Source of the DNA: Anaerococcus sp. Marseille-Q5996 | GTDB taxonomy: Bacteria; Bacillota; Clostridia; Tissierellales; Peptoniphilaceae | Direction: 5' to 3' | Length of the DNA: 64,000 bases | Assembly: GCF_946893725.1 (NCBI RefSeq) | Contig: NZ_CAMPPE010000002.1 | Span: 1-64,000, forward strand | Part shown: piece by piece, positions 16,736 to 24,555 of the stretch | How positions within the stretch are numbered: the stretch's first letter is position 1 | Layout of the letters: the number at the start of each line of letters is the position of its first letter | The notes under the pieces: model-generated | The model's input: the letters and a program-made list of their open reading frames with translations, nothing else | Told to the model about the DNA's origin: nothing | Database searches by the model: none | Made by a program: the position numbers and the translations under genes

Positions 16736-17096
16736 TAGATAGCTCCTTATAATTTTTCTCAATTTCTTTAATTAGCTCATCTTGACTTATGCCAAGCATT
16801 TGAATATTTTTTATTAAATCTGGTAGGATATTAGTCAAATATTCATTTTTTCTTTTTTCACTTATAATTTTTTTTGCATCACTTGTTACAAACATGCCCA
16901 TTCCTCTTTTTTTATAAAGTATTCCTTCATCTACCAAAATATTAAGACCTTTCCTAGCAGTAGCTGGATTTATACCATATATATTAGCAAAATCCGTCGT
17001 AGATGGGGATTGGTCTTCTGGATTTAAAAGTCCATCTAGAATTTGATTTTCAACCATTTCTGCCACTTGTTCAAAAATAAGTTTATTAGAATCCAT
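16728..17096 (-). CDS. GntR family regulator, YtrA subfamily
   Basis: A 122-residue regulator. The N-terminal winged helix (about 8-75) has LNPEDQSPSTTDFANIYGINPATARKGLNILVDEGILYKKRGMGMFV, followed by only a short helical dimerisation tail, as in YtrA-type GntR proteins. AAGGAGG lies eight bases before the ATG. It is the first gene of the GntR-ABC operon and lies just downstream of a 24-bp palindrome (17115-17138), its probable own operator. Confidence 0.88.
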   Translation of the reverse strand: MDSNKLIFEQVAEMVENQILDGLLNPEDQSPSTTDFANIYGINPATARKGLNILVDEGILYKKRGMGMFVTSDAKKIISEKRKNEYLTNILPDLIKNIQMLGISQDELIKEIEKNYKELSND

Positions 17097-17114
17097 TCAT
17101 ACAGCCTCCTTATC

Positions 17115-17138
17115 AGTTAGTTACTTAAGTGACTAACT
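17115..17138. promoter_or_regulatory. 24-bp palindromic operator
   Basis: AGTTAGT-t-ACTTAAGT-g-ACTAACT is an almost perfect inverted repeat lying between the minus-strand -10 box and the GntR start codon. Position and symmetry suggest autoregulation by the adjacent GntR protein. Confidence 0.7.
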
Positions 17139-17149
17139 AACTTAATTTA

Positions 17150-17177
17150 ATTATAACAGCTTATTTTTAATTGTCAA
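17150..17177 (-). promoter_or_regulatory. Promoter of the GntR-ABC operon (minus strand)
   Basis: Read on the minus strand: TTGACA (17177-17172), 16 bases, TATAAT (17155-17150), then the palindrome and ribosome site. Confidence 0.75.
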
Positions 17178-17187
17178 CTTAATTTTG

Positions 17188-17225
17188 CAAAAAAAAAAAG
17201 AACTATCTTAATTGATAGTTCTTTT
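17188..17225 (-). terminator. Terminator of the upstream GntR-ABC operon
   Basis: GAACTATC-aattaa-GATAGTTC stem, with a long T-run on the minus strand (A-run 17188-17199 on plus). It lies just after the 57-residue gene. Confidence 0.8.
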
Positions 17226-17397
17226 ATAAATCGTTATTATCAATGTGGCTTACAATAATTAGTATAAGGCCAAAGCCCAGTGATGATAATTGAATAATTC
17301 CATTTATAGGAATTATGTGGAGTATTCCTAGAATGGCTCCCGAGATTGCTATAAATTTACCTACAAAATTTAAATTTTTTCTTGTCTTATTATCCAT
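17224..17397 (-). CDS. Small two-helix membrane protein (57 residues)
   Basis: A short minus-strand frame (174 bases). AAGGAG lies before its ATG at 17397, overlapping the end of the permease gene at 17400. The protein starts MDNKTRKNLNFVGKF. Two hydrophobic segments follow (about 15-30, FIAISGAILGILHIIPI, and about 34-50, IIQLSSLGFGLILIIVS), ending HIDNNDL. It is the last gene before the terminator. I do not recognise a family. Position suggests an accessory subunit of the ABC system. Confidence 0.65.
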   Translation of the reverse strand: MDNKTRKNLNFVGKFIAISGAILGILHIIPINGIIQLSSLGFGLILIIVSHIDNNDL

Positions 17398-17399
17398 TT

Positions 17400-18050
17400 T
17401 TATTGCTCCTTTTGCTTAACTACATTCTTTGAAATCGCAAATGAGATATAACCTACAAGTAAGGTTACTATTAAAATAAGTATGATAGAGACCCAAATAT
17501 TATTTTTAAAGTAGCCAATAATTTTCATTAAATTGTTTAAAATATCTGTGTATATATATAAGGAAACTCCTAAAACATAAAATATAACGGGAATTATAGA
17601 AAATAATCTAACCTTAATAGTGCCGTATCTATAGTACAAAGGAAGTTGTATAGAGATTAATATTACATAGAACACCATACCTAAAATAATTGCGATAATT
17701 ATTTCTGATGGGCTTGAAATTGTTTTTTTAATAATTAGTACTAATATCAATCTTAGAAATACACTAAGTATAATTCCTATTAAACCAATTATAATCATCA
17801 AACCATATCTTGAACTAATAAGGTCATTTGTCGATACAGGAAGTGATCCATAAAATTTATCTAGATTTTCATTTGTATCAACTTCAAATGGGAGGGATGT
17901 TAGTTTCATAGCCATAAGTGTAGCTGCTAATAAAGCAGAAAATATTATGCTACTTGATTGTATGGTCATAATTGATGCTATTAACATATAATATAAAATT
18001 GGCAAAAGATATGATTTTATTAATTGCCACTGAATTTTAATTGTAGACAT
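17400..18050 (-). CDS. ABC-2 type transporter permease
   Basis: A 216-residue membrane protein with about six predicted helices (roughly 14-45, 73-93, 96-110, 115-135, 148-170, 185-207). It belongs with the ATPase encoded 11 bases upstream. AAGGAG precedes the ATG. The internal SLPVSTNDLISSRYG resembles the cytosolic loop of ABC-2 permeases. Its role as an exporter subunit is inferred. The substrate is unknown. Confidence 0.7.
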   Translation of the reverse strand: MSTIKIQWQLIKSYLLPILYYMLIASIMTIQSSSIIFSALLAATLMAMKLTSLPFEVDTNENLDKFYGSLPVSTNDLISSRYGLMIIIGLIGIILSVFLRLILVLIIKKTISSPSEIIIAIILGMVFYVILISIQLPLYYRYGTIKVRLFSIIPVIFYVLGVSLYIYTDILNNLMKIIGYFKNNIWVSIILILIVTLLVGYISFAISKNVVKQKEQ

Positions 18051-18061
18051 CCGTATCTCCT

Positions 18062-18913
18062 TTATTTATTCTTATTTTTAAAAATCATTATTTCTTCAAT
18101 ACTAGGACTTAATATTTGAAAATCATCATTTTTAAAATTCGATATATTTTTTGTTTCAATTAATGATTTAAAACCATAAGAAGAAATTTCATTAGCTATC
18201 ATAAATTTTTTTATATTTTGGCTTAATTTTGATTTAGGTCCTTGTACAATTCGGTAATTTTCTAGAAACAATTCTTTTGAACCACTATAATCAATTTTTC
18301 CTTCATTTAAGTATATAATGTAGTCAGCTATTTTTTCTAAATCATTGGTAATATGAGTTGAAAATATAACACTATTTCTTTCAGTTTGTACAAATTCTTG
18401 TAGTATTTCGAGTAATTCATTGCGAGATATAGGATCAAGCCCAGAAGTAGGCTCATCAAGTATAAGAGTTTCTGAATTGTGAGCTAGAGCAACTGCTAGC
18501 ATCAGTTTCATTTGCATGCCTTTTGACAAGGAAGATATAGTTTTTTCTTTATCTAGATTAAATATATCTATGTAATTCATATATTTTTTATGAGACCAGT
18601 TATTGTAAAATGGACTTATAGCTGTTTCTAGTGTTTCTGATGTCCAAAAGGAAGGAAAAAAGTTTGAATCTAGTACGACCCCGATTTTATCCTTATATAT
18701 GAAGCTTTCGTCATTTATTTTATTATCATCCACATATATAGACCCACTATCAGCTTTTATAATATTTAATATAGAATTAATTAATGTAGTTTTTCCAGCA
18801 CCATTTCCACCAATAATTCCAGTTATATATCCCCTTGGGAAGTCTGCAGATACATTTAATTCGAAATTTTTGTACTGTTTAATTAGCTTATCAATTCTTA
18901 TTACACTATCCAT
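18062..18913 (-). CDS. ABC transporter ATP-binding protein
   Basis: A 283-residue ATPase with Walker A GIIGGNGAGKTT, signature SSLSKGMQMKL (LSKGM, typical of YtrB/EcsA-like exporters), Walker B TLILDEPTSGLD, and the H-loop STHITNDLE. The C-terminal ~70 residues are non-conserved. GGAGG precedes the ATG. Second gene of a GntR-ATPase-permease-small protein operon. Confidence 0.88.
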   Translation of the reverse strand: MDSVIRIDKLIKQYKNFELNVSADFPRGYITGIIGGNGAGKTTLINSILNIIKADSGSIYVDDNKINDESFIYKDKIGVVLDSNFFPSFWTSETLETAISPFYNNWSHKKYMNYIDIFNLDKEKTISSLSKGMQMKLMLAVALAHNSETLILDEPTSGLDPISRNELLEILQEFVQTERNSVIFSTHITNDLEKIADYIIYLNEGKIDYSGSKELFLENYRIVQGPKSKLSQNIKKFMIANEISSYGFKSLIETKNISNFKNDDFQILSPSIEEIMIFKNKNK

Positions 18914-18921
18914 ATTTCCTC

Positions 18922-19305
18922 CTAATCATTAATTTCAATCTTATATATCATTTCTAGTAATTGTGTTAAATCTTTTAAATCTAGATTAGAAATATTAGCA
19001 AGATTTACAGCTTGGGAAAATAAGTTTTCGATTTCACGAATGTATCGTTCTTTAACAATTAGTGACTGAGTATCTCCAACAAAAAATCCGCTTCCTTGTA
19101 CACCTACTACAAAGCCTTCATTTTCAAGTTCTTCATATGCTCTATTTACAGTTAATATGCTTACCTTTAATTCCTTTGCAAGGCTTCTTAGGGAAGGCAA
19201 CTGTTCATTGTTTTTTAAATTGCCTTCAATAATTGCCTTAATTATTTGATTTTTAATTTGAATGTAAATTGGATCTTCACTTTGCGCATTTATTAGTATA
19301 TCCAT
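18922..19305 (-). CDS. GntR family regulator, YtrA/YhcF subfamily
   Basis: A 127-residue regulator starting MDILINAQSEDPIYIQIKNQI, the usual YhcF/YtrA N-terminus. The winged helix includes NEQLPSLRSLAKELKVSILTVNRAYEELENEGFVVGVQGSGFFVG. A short C-terminal helix follows. The open frame extends upstream to 19410, but the added part is hydrophobic and crosses the promoter, so ATG 19305 is chosen. AAGGAG is about 13 bases upstream, a long spacing. It regulates the following ABC genes by inference. Confidence 0.85.
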   Translation of the reverse strand: MDILINAQSEDPIYIQIKNQIIKAIIEGNLKNNEQLPSLRSLAKELKVSILTVNRAYEELENEGFVVGVQGSGFFVGDTQSLIVKERYIREIENLFSQAVNLANISNLDLKDLTQLLEMIYKIEIND

Positions 19306-19338
19306 TAAGTTTTTATAACTCCTTATTATAATTGTACA

Positions 19339-19355
19339 ACTGTATATATAACAGT
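19339..19355. promoter_or_regulatory. Palindrome ACTGT-N7-ACAGT at the GntR promoter
   Basis: Half-sites 19339-19343 and 19351-19355 overlap the minus-strand -10 box (19353-19358). A likely operator for the adjacent GntR regulator. It differs from the operator at 17115. Confidence 0.6.
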
Positions 19356-19380
19356 ATAACAGGTTTATTAAAAATGTAAA
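19353..19380 (-). promoter_or_regulatory. Promoter of the second GntR-ABC operon (minus strand)
   Basis: Minus strand TTTACA (19380-19375), 16 bases, TATACT (19358-19353). The start would be within the palindrome region. Confidence 0.55.
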
Positions 19381-19392
19381 GTTAAATATAGC

Positions 19393-19422
19393 AAAAAAAA
19401 AAAGAACCACTTACGTGGTTCT
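19393..19422 (-). terminator. Terminator of mscL
   Basis: AGAACCAC-gtaa-GTGGTTCT stem with a T-run on the minus strand, 11 bases after the mscL stop. Confidence 0.85.
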
Positions 19423-19433
19423 AACTAAAAGTC

Positions 19434-19868
19434 TTATTTTACAACTACATTTTCACTATGAGTATGAGCGTGTTCGTTGTGGTATCCTTCTAGTTCTGAT
19501 GTACAGTTTGGACATCTTGTTGCAGAAATAGCAATTTCTGATTTACAGTAACGACATTCTTTTGTAGTTGGTTCATCGCTAACTGGTTCAATTTTGTGCA
19601 TAGATTTTAAAATTAAAAATAGCACTAATGAAATGATTAGGAATGTGATAATAGCGTTAATTAAGTTACCAAATTTAAGTGTTGCACCACCTACATTAAC
19701 TACTAAGTCTTGGAAGTCTACTCCTGCTGTTAAACCAGTAATGATTGGCATTAATAAATCTTCTACAACTGAATTTACTATTGCTGTAAATGCAGTACCC
19801 ATTATGATACCAACAGCCATGTCAAGAACATTACCCTTTTGGATAAAGTTTTTAAATTCTTTCCACAT
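19434..19868 (-). CDS. mscL: Large-conductance mechanosensitive channel MscL with zinc-ribbon tail
   Basis: A 144-residue channel that releases solutes on hypo-osmotic shock. The N-terminus WKEFKNFIQKGNVLDMAVGIIMG (helix S1/TM1) and VNSVVEDLLMPIITGL are diagnostic; TM2 is about residues 67-88. Instead of the usual short C-terminal helix, residues ~103-122 carry CRYCKSEIAISATRCPNC, a zinc-ribbon-like CxxC...CxxC. A histidine-rich tail (HNEHAHTHSE) follows. GAAAGGAG precedes the ATG. The gene stands alone with its own terminator. A metal-binding function for the tail is inference. Confidence 0.93.
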   Translation of the reverse strand: MWKEFKNFIQKGNVLDMAVGIIMGTAFTAIVNSVVEDLLMPIITGLTAGVDFQDLVVNVGGATLKFGNLINAIITFLIISLVLFLILKSMHKIEPVSDEPTTKECRYCKSEIAISATRCPNCTSELEGYHNEHAHTHSENVVVK

Positions 19869-19993
19869 AATTATTCTCCTTTCAAATATTTGTCATCAGA
19901 CATTATTCTTATACCTATAAATGAATAAACTAAACAATATTTTGATTTGACTAAAATAAGATATTTTTATAAGATAAAGTAACAGAGGTTATT

Positions 19994-20572
19994 ATGAAAA
20001 ATTTATTGGTTGATGATGAGTTTTATGATAAAATAAGAAATTATGCCGTGCTTATACCAATTATTGAAATCAATGGCAAAGACCATATACTTTTTGAAGT
20101 TAGATCTCAAAATATTCCCCAGCCTGGAGAAGTTAGTTTTCCTGGTGGAAGAGTAGAAATGGGAGAGACTTTTGAAGAAGCTGCAGTAAGAGAAACCATG
20201 GAAGAACTTTTGCTAGATTATGATGATATAGAATATCAGGGCTATTCTTCAATGATTTTAAATACTTCATATATGCACGTTAAAGCTTTTTATGGGCGAA
20301 TACATAAAAAAATTGAAGAAATAAAGTATAATGAAGAAGTGGAAAAAGTTTTTGCAATAGACATAGATTATTTAAAAGAAAACAGGCCAAAATCCTACCA
20401 CACACCATATAGATGGGATTTTCCTGAAGATTTTCCCTTTGATAAAATTCCAAATGGCAGGGAATATAATTTTCGGACTGGTTTTAATGATGTTTATTTT
20501 TATGATACTGACCCTGTAATATGGGGACTGACTGCAAAACTTTTAAAAAATTTTATAGAAAGTTTAGATTAA
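19994..20572 (+). CDS. Nudix hydrolase, CoA-pyrophosphatase-like
   Basis: A 192-residue Nudix enzyme. The Nudix box GGRVEMGETFEEAAVRETMEEL fits GX5EX7REUXEE. The preceding RSQNIPQPGEVSFPGG matches the UPF0035 motif of CoA pyrophosphatases (NudL/YeaB type). The likely reaction is hydrolysis of CoA or a related dinucleotide. Substrate assignment is from family knowledge only. It is followed after one base by the AadE-like gene. Confidence 0.8.
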   Translation: MKNLLVDDEFYDKIRNYAVLIPIIEINGKDHILFEVRSQNIPQPGEVSFPGGRVEMGETFEEAAVRETMEELLLDYDDIEYQGYSSMILNTSYMHVKAFYGRIHKKIEEIKYNEEVEKVFAIDIDYLKENRPKSYHTPYRWDFPEDFPFDKIPNGREYNFRTGFNDVYFYDTDPVIWGLTAKLLKNFIESLD

Positions 20573-20573
20573 T

Positions 20574-21404
20574 ATGAGAAATGATATTAATAACAAACTC
20601 ATCTCATATGCCAAAACTAATGATGCAATTGAATCTATGTTTTGCATCAAAAACGAAAACTATGATTCATTTTATAAGGTTTATACAATTGTAAATGAAA
20701 TTATAATTGGAAAACTTGAAGAGGAATTAGTGGGTTTATTTGATGATGTTGTTCTAGTAAATAGAATAAAAGAAGAATTTACAATTGATAAGGCTAAGGT
20801 ACCTTTTACATCCATAAATATTTATAAAAAAGATAATACTAAAATCACAGAAAGCATTATTTCTACTGATTATGCAGATGTCTTTATCAAAAAATTACCA
20901 AGTGATATAGATTTTATCTACAACAAACCAGGAGTGGATAGGCTAGATACCAATAACAATTTTAGGTATGAATCTCCAAAAGAATATGAATTTTTATCAA
21001 CAATCAGAAATTTTTTTGCAAATGCTATCGAGGTTTCCTTATATATAAGTGAAAAAGATGAAATTGCAGCAAGCTTAAAGATGGAAGAGCTTAGAGGCTA
21101 TTTATTATCTATGATAGATTTTTATGTAAAAGAAAAGTACGCCTACACCATGGATAAGGGCTATGACGGGCAAAAATTAAAAAGTACCCTAGACCTAGAT
21201 ACAAAGGAAAATTTTCTTTTGACTTACCATCATGAAGATTTGATGGATATTTATAATTCACTTTTTAAGGCTTGTGTTTTATTTAGAAAACTAGCCATGA
21301 AAATGTGTGAAATTCTAGGGTACTCTTATCCAAAAGAAATAGATGTAGAAAGTCTTAAGATTTTAAGAAGCAATTACAAAAAACTTGAGTCATTCTTAAG
21401 TTAG
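20574..21404 (+). CDS. AadE-like protein lacking the nucleotidyltransferase motif
   Basis: A 276-residue protein. Its C-terminal half resembles streptomycin 6-adenylyltransferase (AadE): LLSMIDFYVKEKYAYTMDKGYDGQKLK, then DIYNSLFKACVLFRKLAMKMCEILGYSYPKE. In the N-terminal half the expected GSRA...SDYD nucleotidyltransferase signature is not visible. The equivalent stretch reads MFCIKNENYDSFYKVYTIV. It is therefore probably not an aminoglycoside-modifying enzyme. The function is unknown. It is coupled between the Nudix gene and the carboxypeptidase gene. Confidence 0.55.
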   Translation: MRNDINNKLISYAKTNDAIESMFCIKNENYDSFYKVYTIVNEIIIGKLEEELVGLFDDVVLVNRIKEEFTIDKAKVPFTSINIYKKDNTKITESIISTDYADVFIKKLPSDIDFIYNKPGVDRLDTNNNFRYESPKEYEFLSTIRNFFANAIEVSLYISEKDEIAASLKMEELRGYLLSMIDFYVKEKYAYTMDKGYDGQKLKSTLDLDTKENFLLTYHHEDLMDIYNSLFKACVLFRKLAMKMCEILGYSYPKEIDVESLKILRSNYKKLESFLS

Positions 21405-21412
21405 GGGTATTT

Positions 21413-22621
21413 ATGAAAAACAAAAAAATCTTATCCTTGATTTTATCATTAATCCTAATTCTAGTTCCATTTCCTGCTTTTGCAGCCAATCAAAATAAAA
21501 TTGTAGGCCTAGATGAAAATGTAAAAAGCTACATTATAGGTAATGAAAAAACAGGGGATATTTATTACGAAAAAAATGCTGATGAATCATTAGCAATGGC
21601 TTCATTAAGTAAATTAATGACCTATCTACTTACCAAAGAAGCTATTGATGAGGGTAAAATCTCCCTAGACCAAGAAGTGATAGCAAGCGAGGAAGCTGCC
21701 AAATTTAATAGTTGGGAATATTCTGCCCTGGGCTTAGAAGAAGGCGAAACTTACACAGTTGAAGAACTTTTAGAAGGCCTAATTGTAGCTTCTGGCAATG
21801 ACTGTGCCTACCAACTTGCCCTTACTGTTGATGATTCTGAAACAGAATTTGCTAGAAATATGACAATGAAGGCTTCAGAGCTAGGTCTAAATAGTCAAAT
21901 ATATTACAATGCCAGTGGGGTAGACACTGAAGATGGACAAGAAAATTCATCTTCAGCCAGAGATTTATTTAAGCTAACCCAACATATAATAGAAAAATAT
22001 CCAGAAATATTGGAATATGGAAGTGTCCGTGAAATTGTAGATCCAAGACGCAATATAAATGTAGAATCTACAGTCCCTTTAATCGGCGAAATTGATGGAG
22101 TAGATGGGCTAAAAACTGGAACAACTGACCAAGCTGGAGCTTGTTTGATTTCTACAACCGATATGAAAAAGCTAGATAGCAAAGATGACTTTAGGACCAT
22201 CGGAGTTGTAATGGGAGCCGATCAAAAAGATACTAGAAATAGTGTAATGAGCGATTTGATTTACTATGTAAGTCGCTATTACAATCTTGAAAGTGTTCTT
22301 GATCAAAATGTTGCGGTAGATTCTATAAAAACAAATACAGCGACCCAAGGTTATGTAGATGTCTTCCCAAGTAAAAATGTAAATATAATCATAAAAGATG
22401 GAAAAAAAGCATCCGTAAAATATGATTTGAAAGATAAAATAAAAGCTCCACTTAAGGCTGGAGAAGTCCTTGGTGAGGCTTATGTGACATATGAGGACGA
22501 AGAATACAAAGTGCCTCTGGTTTCAAAAAATGACTTGAAAGAAGCATCACTATTTGCTAAGATTATTAGATCTAGTGAGGATGCAGCTGACTTTCTTCTA
22601 AAGGTATTGATTGCAAGGTAA
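21413..22621 (+). CDS. dacA: D-alanyl-D-alanine carboxypeptidase (PBP5 family)
   Basis: A 402-residue secreted penicillin-binding protein that trims the terminal D-Ala of muropeptides. The signal peptide is residues 1-24 (cleavage after AFA). The active-site motifs are SLSK (64-67), SGN (127-129) and KTG (234-236). The C-terminal domain (about 305-402) is the PBP5 beta-rich domain, ending in a short amphipathic helix that may anchor the protein. The ribosome site is weak (GGGGT). Third gene of the Nudix/AadE-like/dac string. Confidence 0.92.
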   Translation: MKNKKILSLILSLILILVPFPAFAANQNKIVGLDENVKSYIIGNEKTGDIYYEKNADESLAMASLSKLMTYLLTKEAIDEGKISLDQEVIASEEAAKFNSWEYSALGLEEGETYTVEELLEGLIVASGNDCAYQLALTVDDSETEFARNMTMKASELGLNSQIYYNASGVDTEDGQENSSSARDLFKLTQHIIEKYPEILEYGSVREIVDPRRNINVESTVPLIGEIDGVDGLKTGTTDQAGACLISTTDMKKLDSKDDFRTIGVVMGADQKDTRNSVMSDLIYYVSRYYNLESVLDQNVAVDSIKTNTATQGYVDVFPSKNVNIIIKDGKKASVKYDLKDKIKAPLKAGEVLGEAYVTYEDEEYKVPLVSKNDLKEASLFAKIIRSSEDAADFLLKVLIAR

Positions 22622-22840
22622 TAAGCCCGTGCGGCTTAGTGAGCACCATCGCCCAATAGGCGATGAGAAACCGCAGAGCAAAGCTCGAGGACCTTTCAAC
22701 TTTATTTTATAATGACTTAATATATCGGGATTTTAGCTCGACTTCTCATACAGATCGGGGACTTTTTCCTCGGCCGCTGTGCTTCCTTTACTAGTTTCGT
22801 GCTTATGGCACGAAGCTTATTGGAAGCCATCCATGCTTTT
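22622..22840 (+). repeat. tRNA-spacer element, copy 2 (hairpin-rich)
   Basis: No gene is seen. Perfect hairpins are CATCGCC-caata-GGCGATG (about 22647-22665) and TTCGTGC-ttatg-GCACGAA (about 22796-22814). It shares ordered words with 690-761 (CGGCTT, ACCGCAG, GAGGAC, TAATATATCG). Its end, 22824-22837, is the reverse complement of 1460-1473. It resembles the spacers in the first tRNA cluster and sits before tRNA-Arg. Confidence 0.4.
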
Positions 22841-22917
22841 GTTTCAGTAGCTCAGCTGGATAGAGCACCGCCCTCCTAAGGCGGGTGTCGGAGGTTCGAA
22901 TCCTCTCTGGAACACCA
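22841..22917 (+). tRNA. tRNA-Arg (CCT)
   Basis: The anticodon CCT sits in a CCGCC...GGCGG arm. The acceptor GTTTCAG pairs with CTGGAAC (one G-T pair). T-arm, discriminator A and encoded CCA are present. It reads the AGG codon. A single tRNA gene, apart from the main cluster. Confidence 0.95.
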
Positions 22918-22984
22918 TTTATAATTAATTTTAAAATATCTTTTTATAAAGATATTTTTTTTGTATTTATTTTAAGGATTTTAT

Positions 22985-23509
22985 ATGACTGAGATTTTGA
23001 AAAAAGACTTTTCTGATGATGATTATTTTTTTATGAAAGAGGCTCTTTATGAGGCACGAATAGCTCGATTTGTGGAGGAAGTGCCAGTTGGTTGTGTGAT
23101 TGTTTATGATGGTAAGATAATTGGACGTGGCCACAATTTTACATTTAAAGGTAAGTCTGGGCTTTTGCACGCTGAAATGATAGCTATAAAAGAAGCTAAC
23201 GAATATTTTGATGATTTCAGACTTGAAAATACTACCATGTATGTCACTATGGAACCTTGTTCTATGTGTGCTGGAGCAATTATAAATTCTCGAATTAATC
23301 GACTTGTAATTGGTATTCCTGATCACAAAAGAGGTGCTTGTGGGTCAAATACAAACATTACTGGAGATAGGTCGCAATTACATTTTTTAGATGCCGAGTT
23401 TGGCTTATTGGCAGATGAATGTCTTTTTGAACTCCAAAGTTTTTTTAAAATGCTAAGGGCTAGAAGTAAGGAAAAAAAGCTGGCCTTAAAAGAACAAGAA
23501 AACAAATAA
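22985..23509 (+). CDS. tadA: tRNA-specific adenosine deaminase TadA
   Basis: A 174-residue zinc deaminase converting A34 to inosine in tRNA-Arg(ACG), which is present in this window at 2203. The zinc and catalytic residues are His62-Ala-Glu64 (LLHAEM) and PCxxC at Pro91-Cys92...Cys95 (MEPCSMCAGAI). The basic C-terminal helix (RARSKEKKLALKEQ) is typical. It lies just after tRNA-Arg(CCT) and ends in a terminator. Confidence 0.94.
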   Translation: MTEILKKDFSDDDYFFMKEALYEARIARFVEEVPVGCVIVYDGKIIGRGHNFTFKGKSGLLHAEMIAIKEANEYFDDFRLENTTMYVTMEPCSMCAGAIINSRINRLVIGIPDHKRGACGSNTNITGDRSQLHFLDAEFGLLADECLFELQSFFKMLRARSKEKKLALKEQENK

Positions 23510-23515
23510 TTCTAT

Positions 23516-23545
23516 GACTTCCTTATGATGGAAGTCTCTTTTTAT
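23516..23545 (+). terminator. Terminator after tadA
   Basis: GACTTCC-ttatgat-GGAAGTC stem followed by a T-rich run. Confidence 0.8.
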
Positions 23546-23604
23546 CTCAAAAATTGAGTTATTTATAGTATAATCATTTTAGAATTTAAATTAAGGAGAG
23601 TGTA

Positions 23605-24555
23605 ATGAAAATTTCTTTAGTTAATCCATTAGAAGTAGACGAAAAAATAATTCAAAACCATAAAGAAAAATTAGAAGAAATGGGACATGAATTCATATTT
23701 TATGATGATAATGCAAAAGATGATGATGAGCTTATTGAAAGACTTAAAGATACTGATATTGCAATTGTAACTAATAAACCACTATCAGCAGAAGTCATTG
23801 TTGCAGCAGAAAATCTAAAATTAATTGATGTTGCTTTTACCGGTGTAGATCATATTGACTTAGATGCTGTCAAAGAAAATGATATTACCCTTTTAAATGC
23901 TAGTGGATATTCTGATGATTCTGTAGCAGAACTTGTAATTGGTCTAACAATTGCAGTTATGAGAAAATTTAATGAAAACAATGCAAATATTTTTGAAGGT
24001 CAAAATAACAATTTGATGGGAGAAACCATCCAAGGCAAAAAGTTTGGAATAATTGGGACTGGAAATATTGGTACAAAATTAATCGGTATTTTGCTAGCCT
24101 TTGGCTGCGAGGTCCTTGCTTACTCTAGAACTGAAAAAGAAGATATAAAAAATCTTGGTGTGACCTATGTGGACTTGGATACACTTTTAAAAGAATCTGA
24201 TGTAATTTCCCTACACATTCCTAACAATAATGAGACCAAAAATTTCCTAGGCAAAGAAGAATTAGATAAAATGAAAGAAAATGCAATTCTTATAAATTGT
24301 GCTAGAGGGCCTGTTGTGGACAATGATTACTTAGCAAAACTTTTAAATGAAGATAAAATCCGTGCTGGAATTGATGTTTTTGATATGGAACCACCACTTC
24401 CAGAAGATTATCCATTAAGAAATGCAAATAATGTTGTACTTACAAACCACGTTGGCTTTTATACAAAAGAAGCTATGGCTAATCGTGCTGAGATAGTATT
24501 TAACAATATTTATGAATATTTAGATGGAAATATAATTAATGAGATAAAACTATGA
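23605..24555 (+). CDS. D-isomer-specific 2-hydroxyacid dehydrogenase
   Basis: A 316-residue NAD-dependent oxidoreductase. The Rossmann motif GIIGTGNIGTKLIG is at about residues 148-161. The catalytic Arg is in NCARGPVVD, the Glu in the GIDVFDMEPP stretch, and the His in LTNHVGFYT. The family includes glycerate, phosphoglycerate and D-lactate dehydrogenases. The substrate is not evident. GGAGAG precedes the ATG. First gene of a string with udk and glgB (four-base overlap with udk). Confidence 0.88.
   Translation: MKISLVNPLEVDEKIIQNHKEKLEEMGHEFIFYDDNAKDDDELIERLKDTDIAIVTNKPLSAEVIVAAENLKLIDVAFTGVDHIDLDAVKENDITLLNASGYSDDSVAELVIGLTIAVMRKFNENNANIFEGQNNNLMGETIQGKKFGIIGTGNIGTKLIGILLAFGCEVLAYSRTEKEDIKNLGVTYVDLDTLLKESDVISLHIPNNNETKNFLGKEELDKMKENAILINCARGPVVDNDYLAKLLNEDKIRAGIDVFDMEPPLPEDYPLRNANNVVLTNHVGFYTKEAMANRAEIVFNNIYEYLDGNIINEIKL

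Noticed and set aside
22967-23326. 119-codon minus-strand frame opposite tadA
   Set aside because: tadA has intact zinc motifs. The opposite frame has no recognisable features.
22918-23604. SRP RNA (ffs) expected near tadA in some Firmicutes
   Set aside because: No conserved GGTAA or tetraloop domain IV sequence is visible around tadA.
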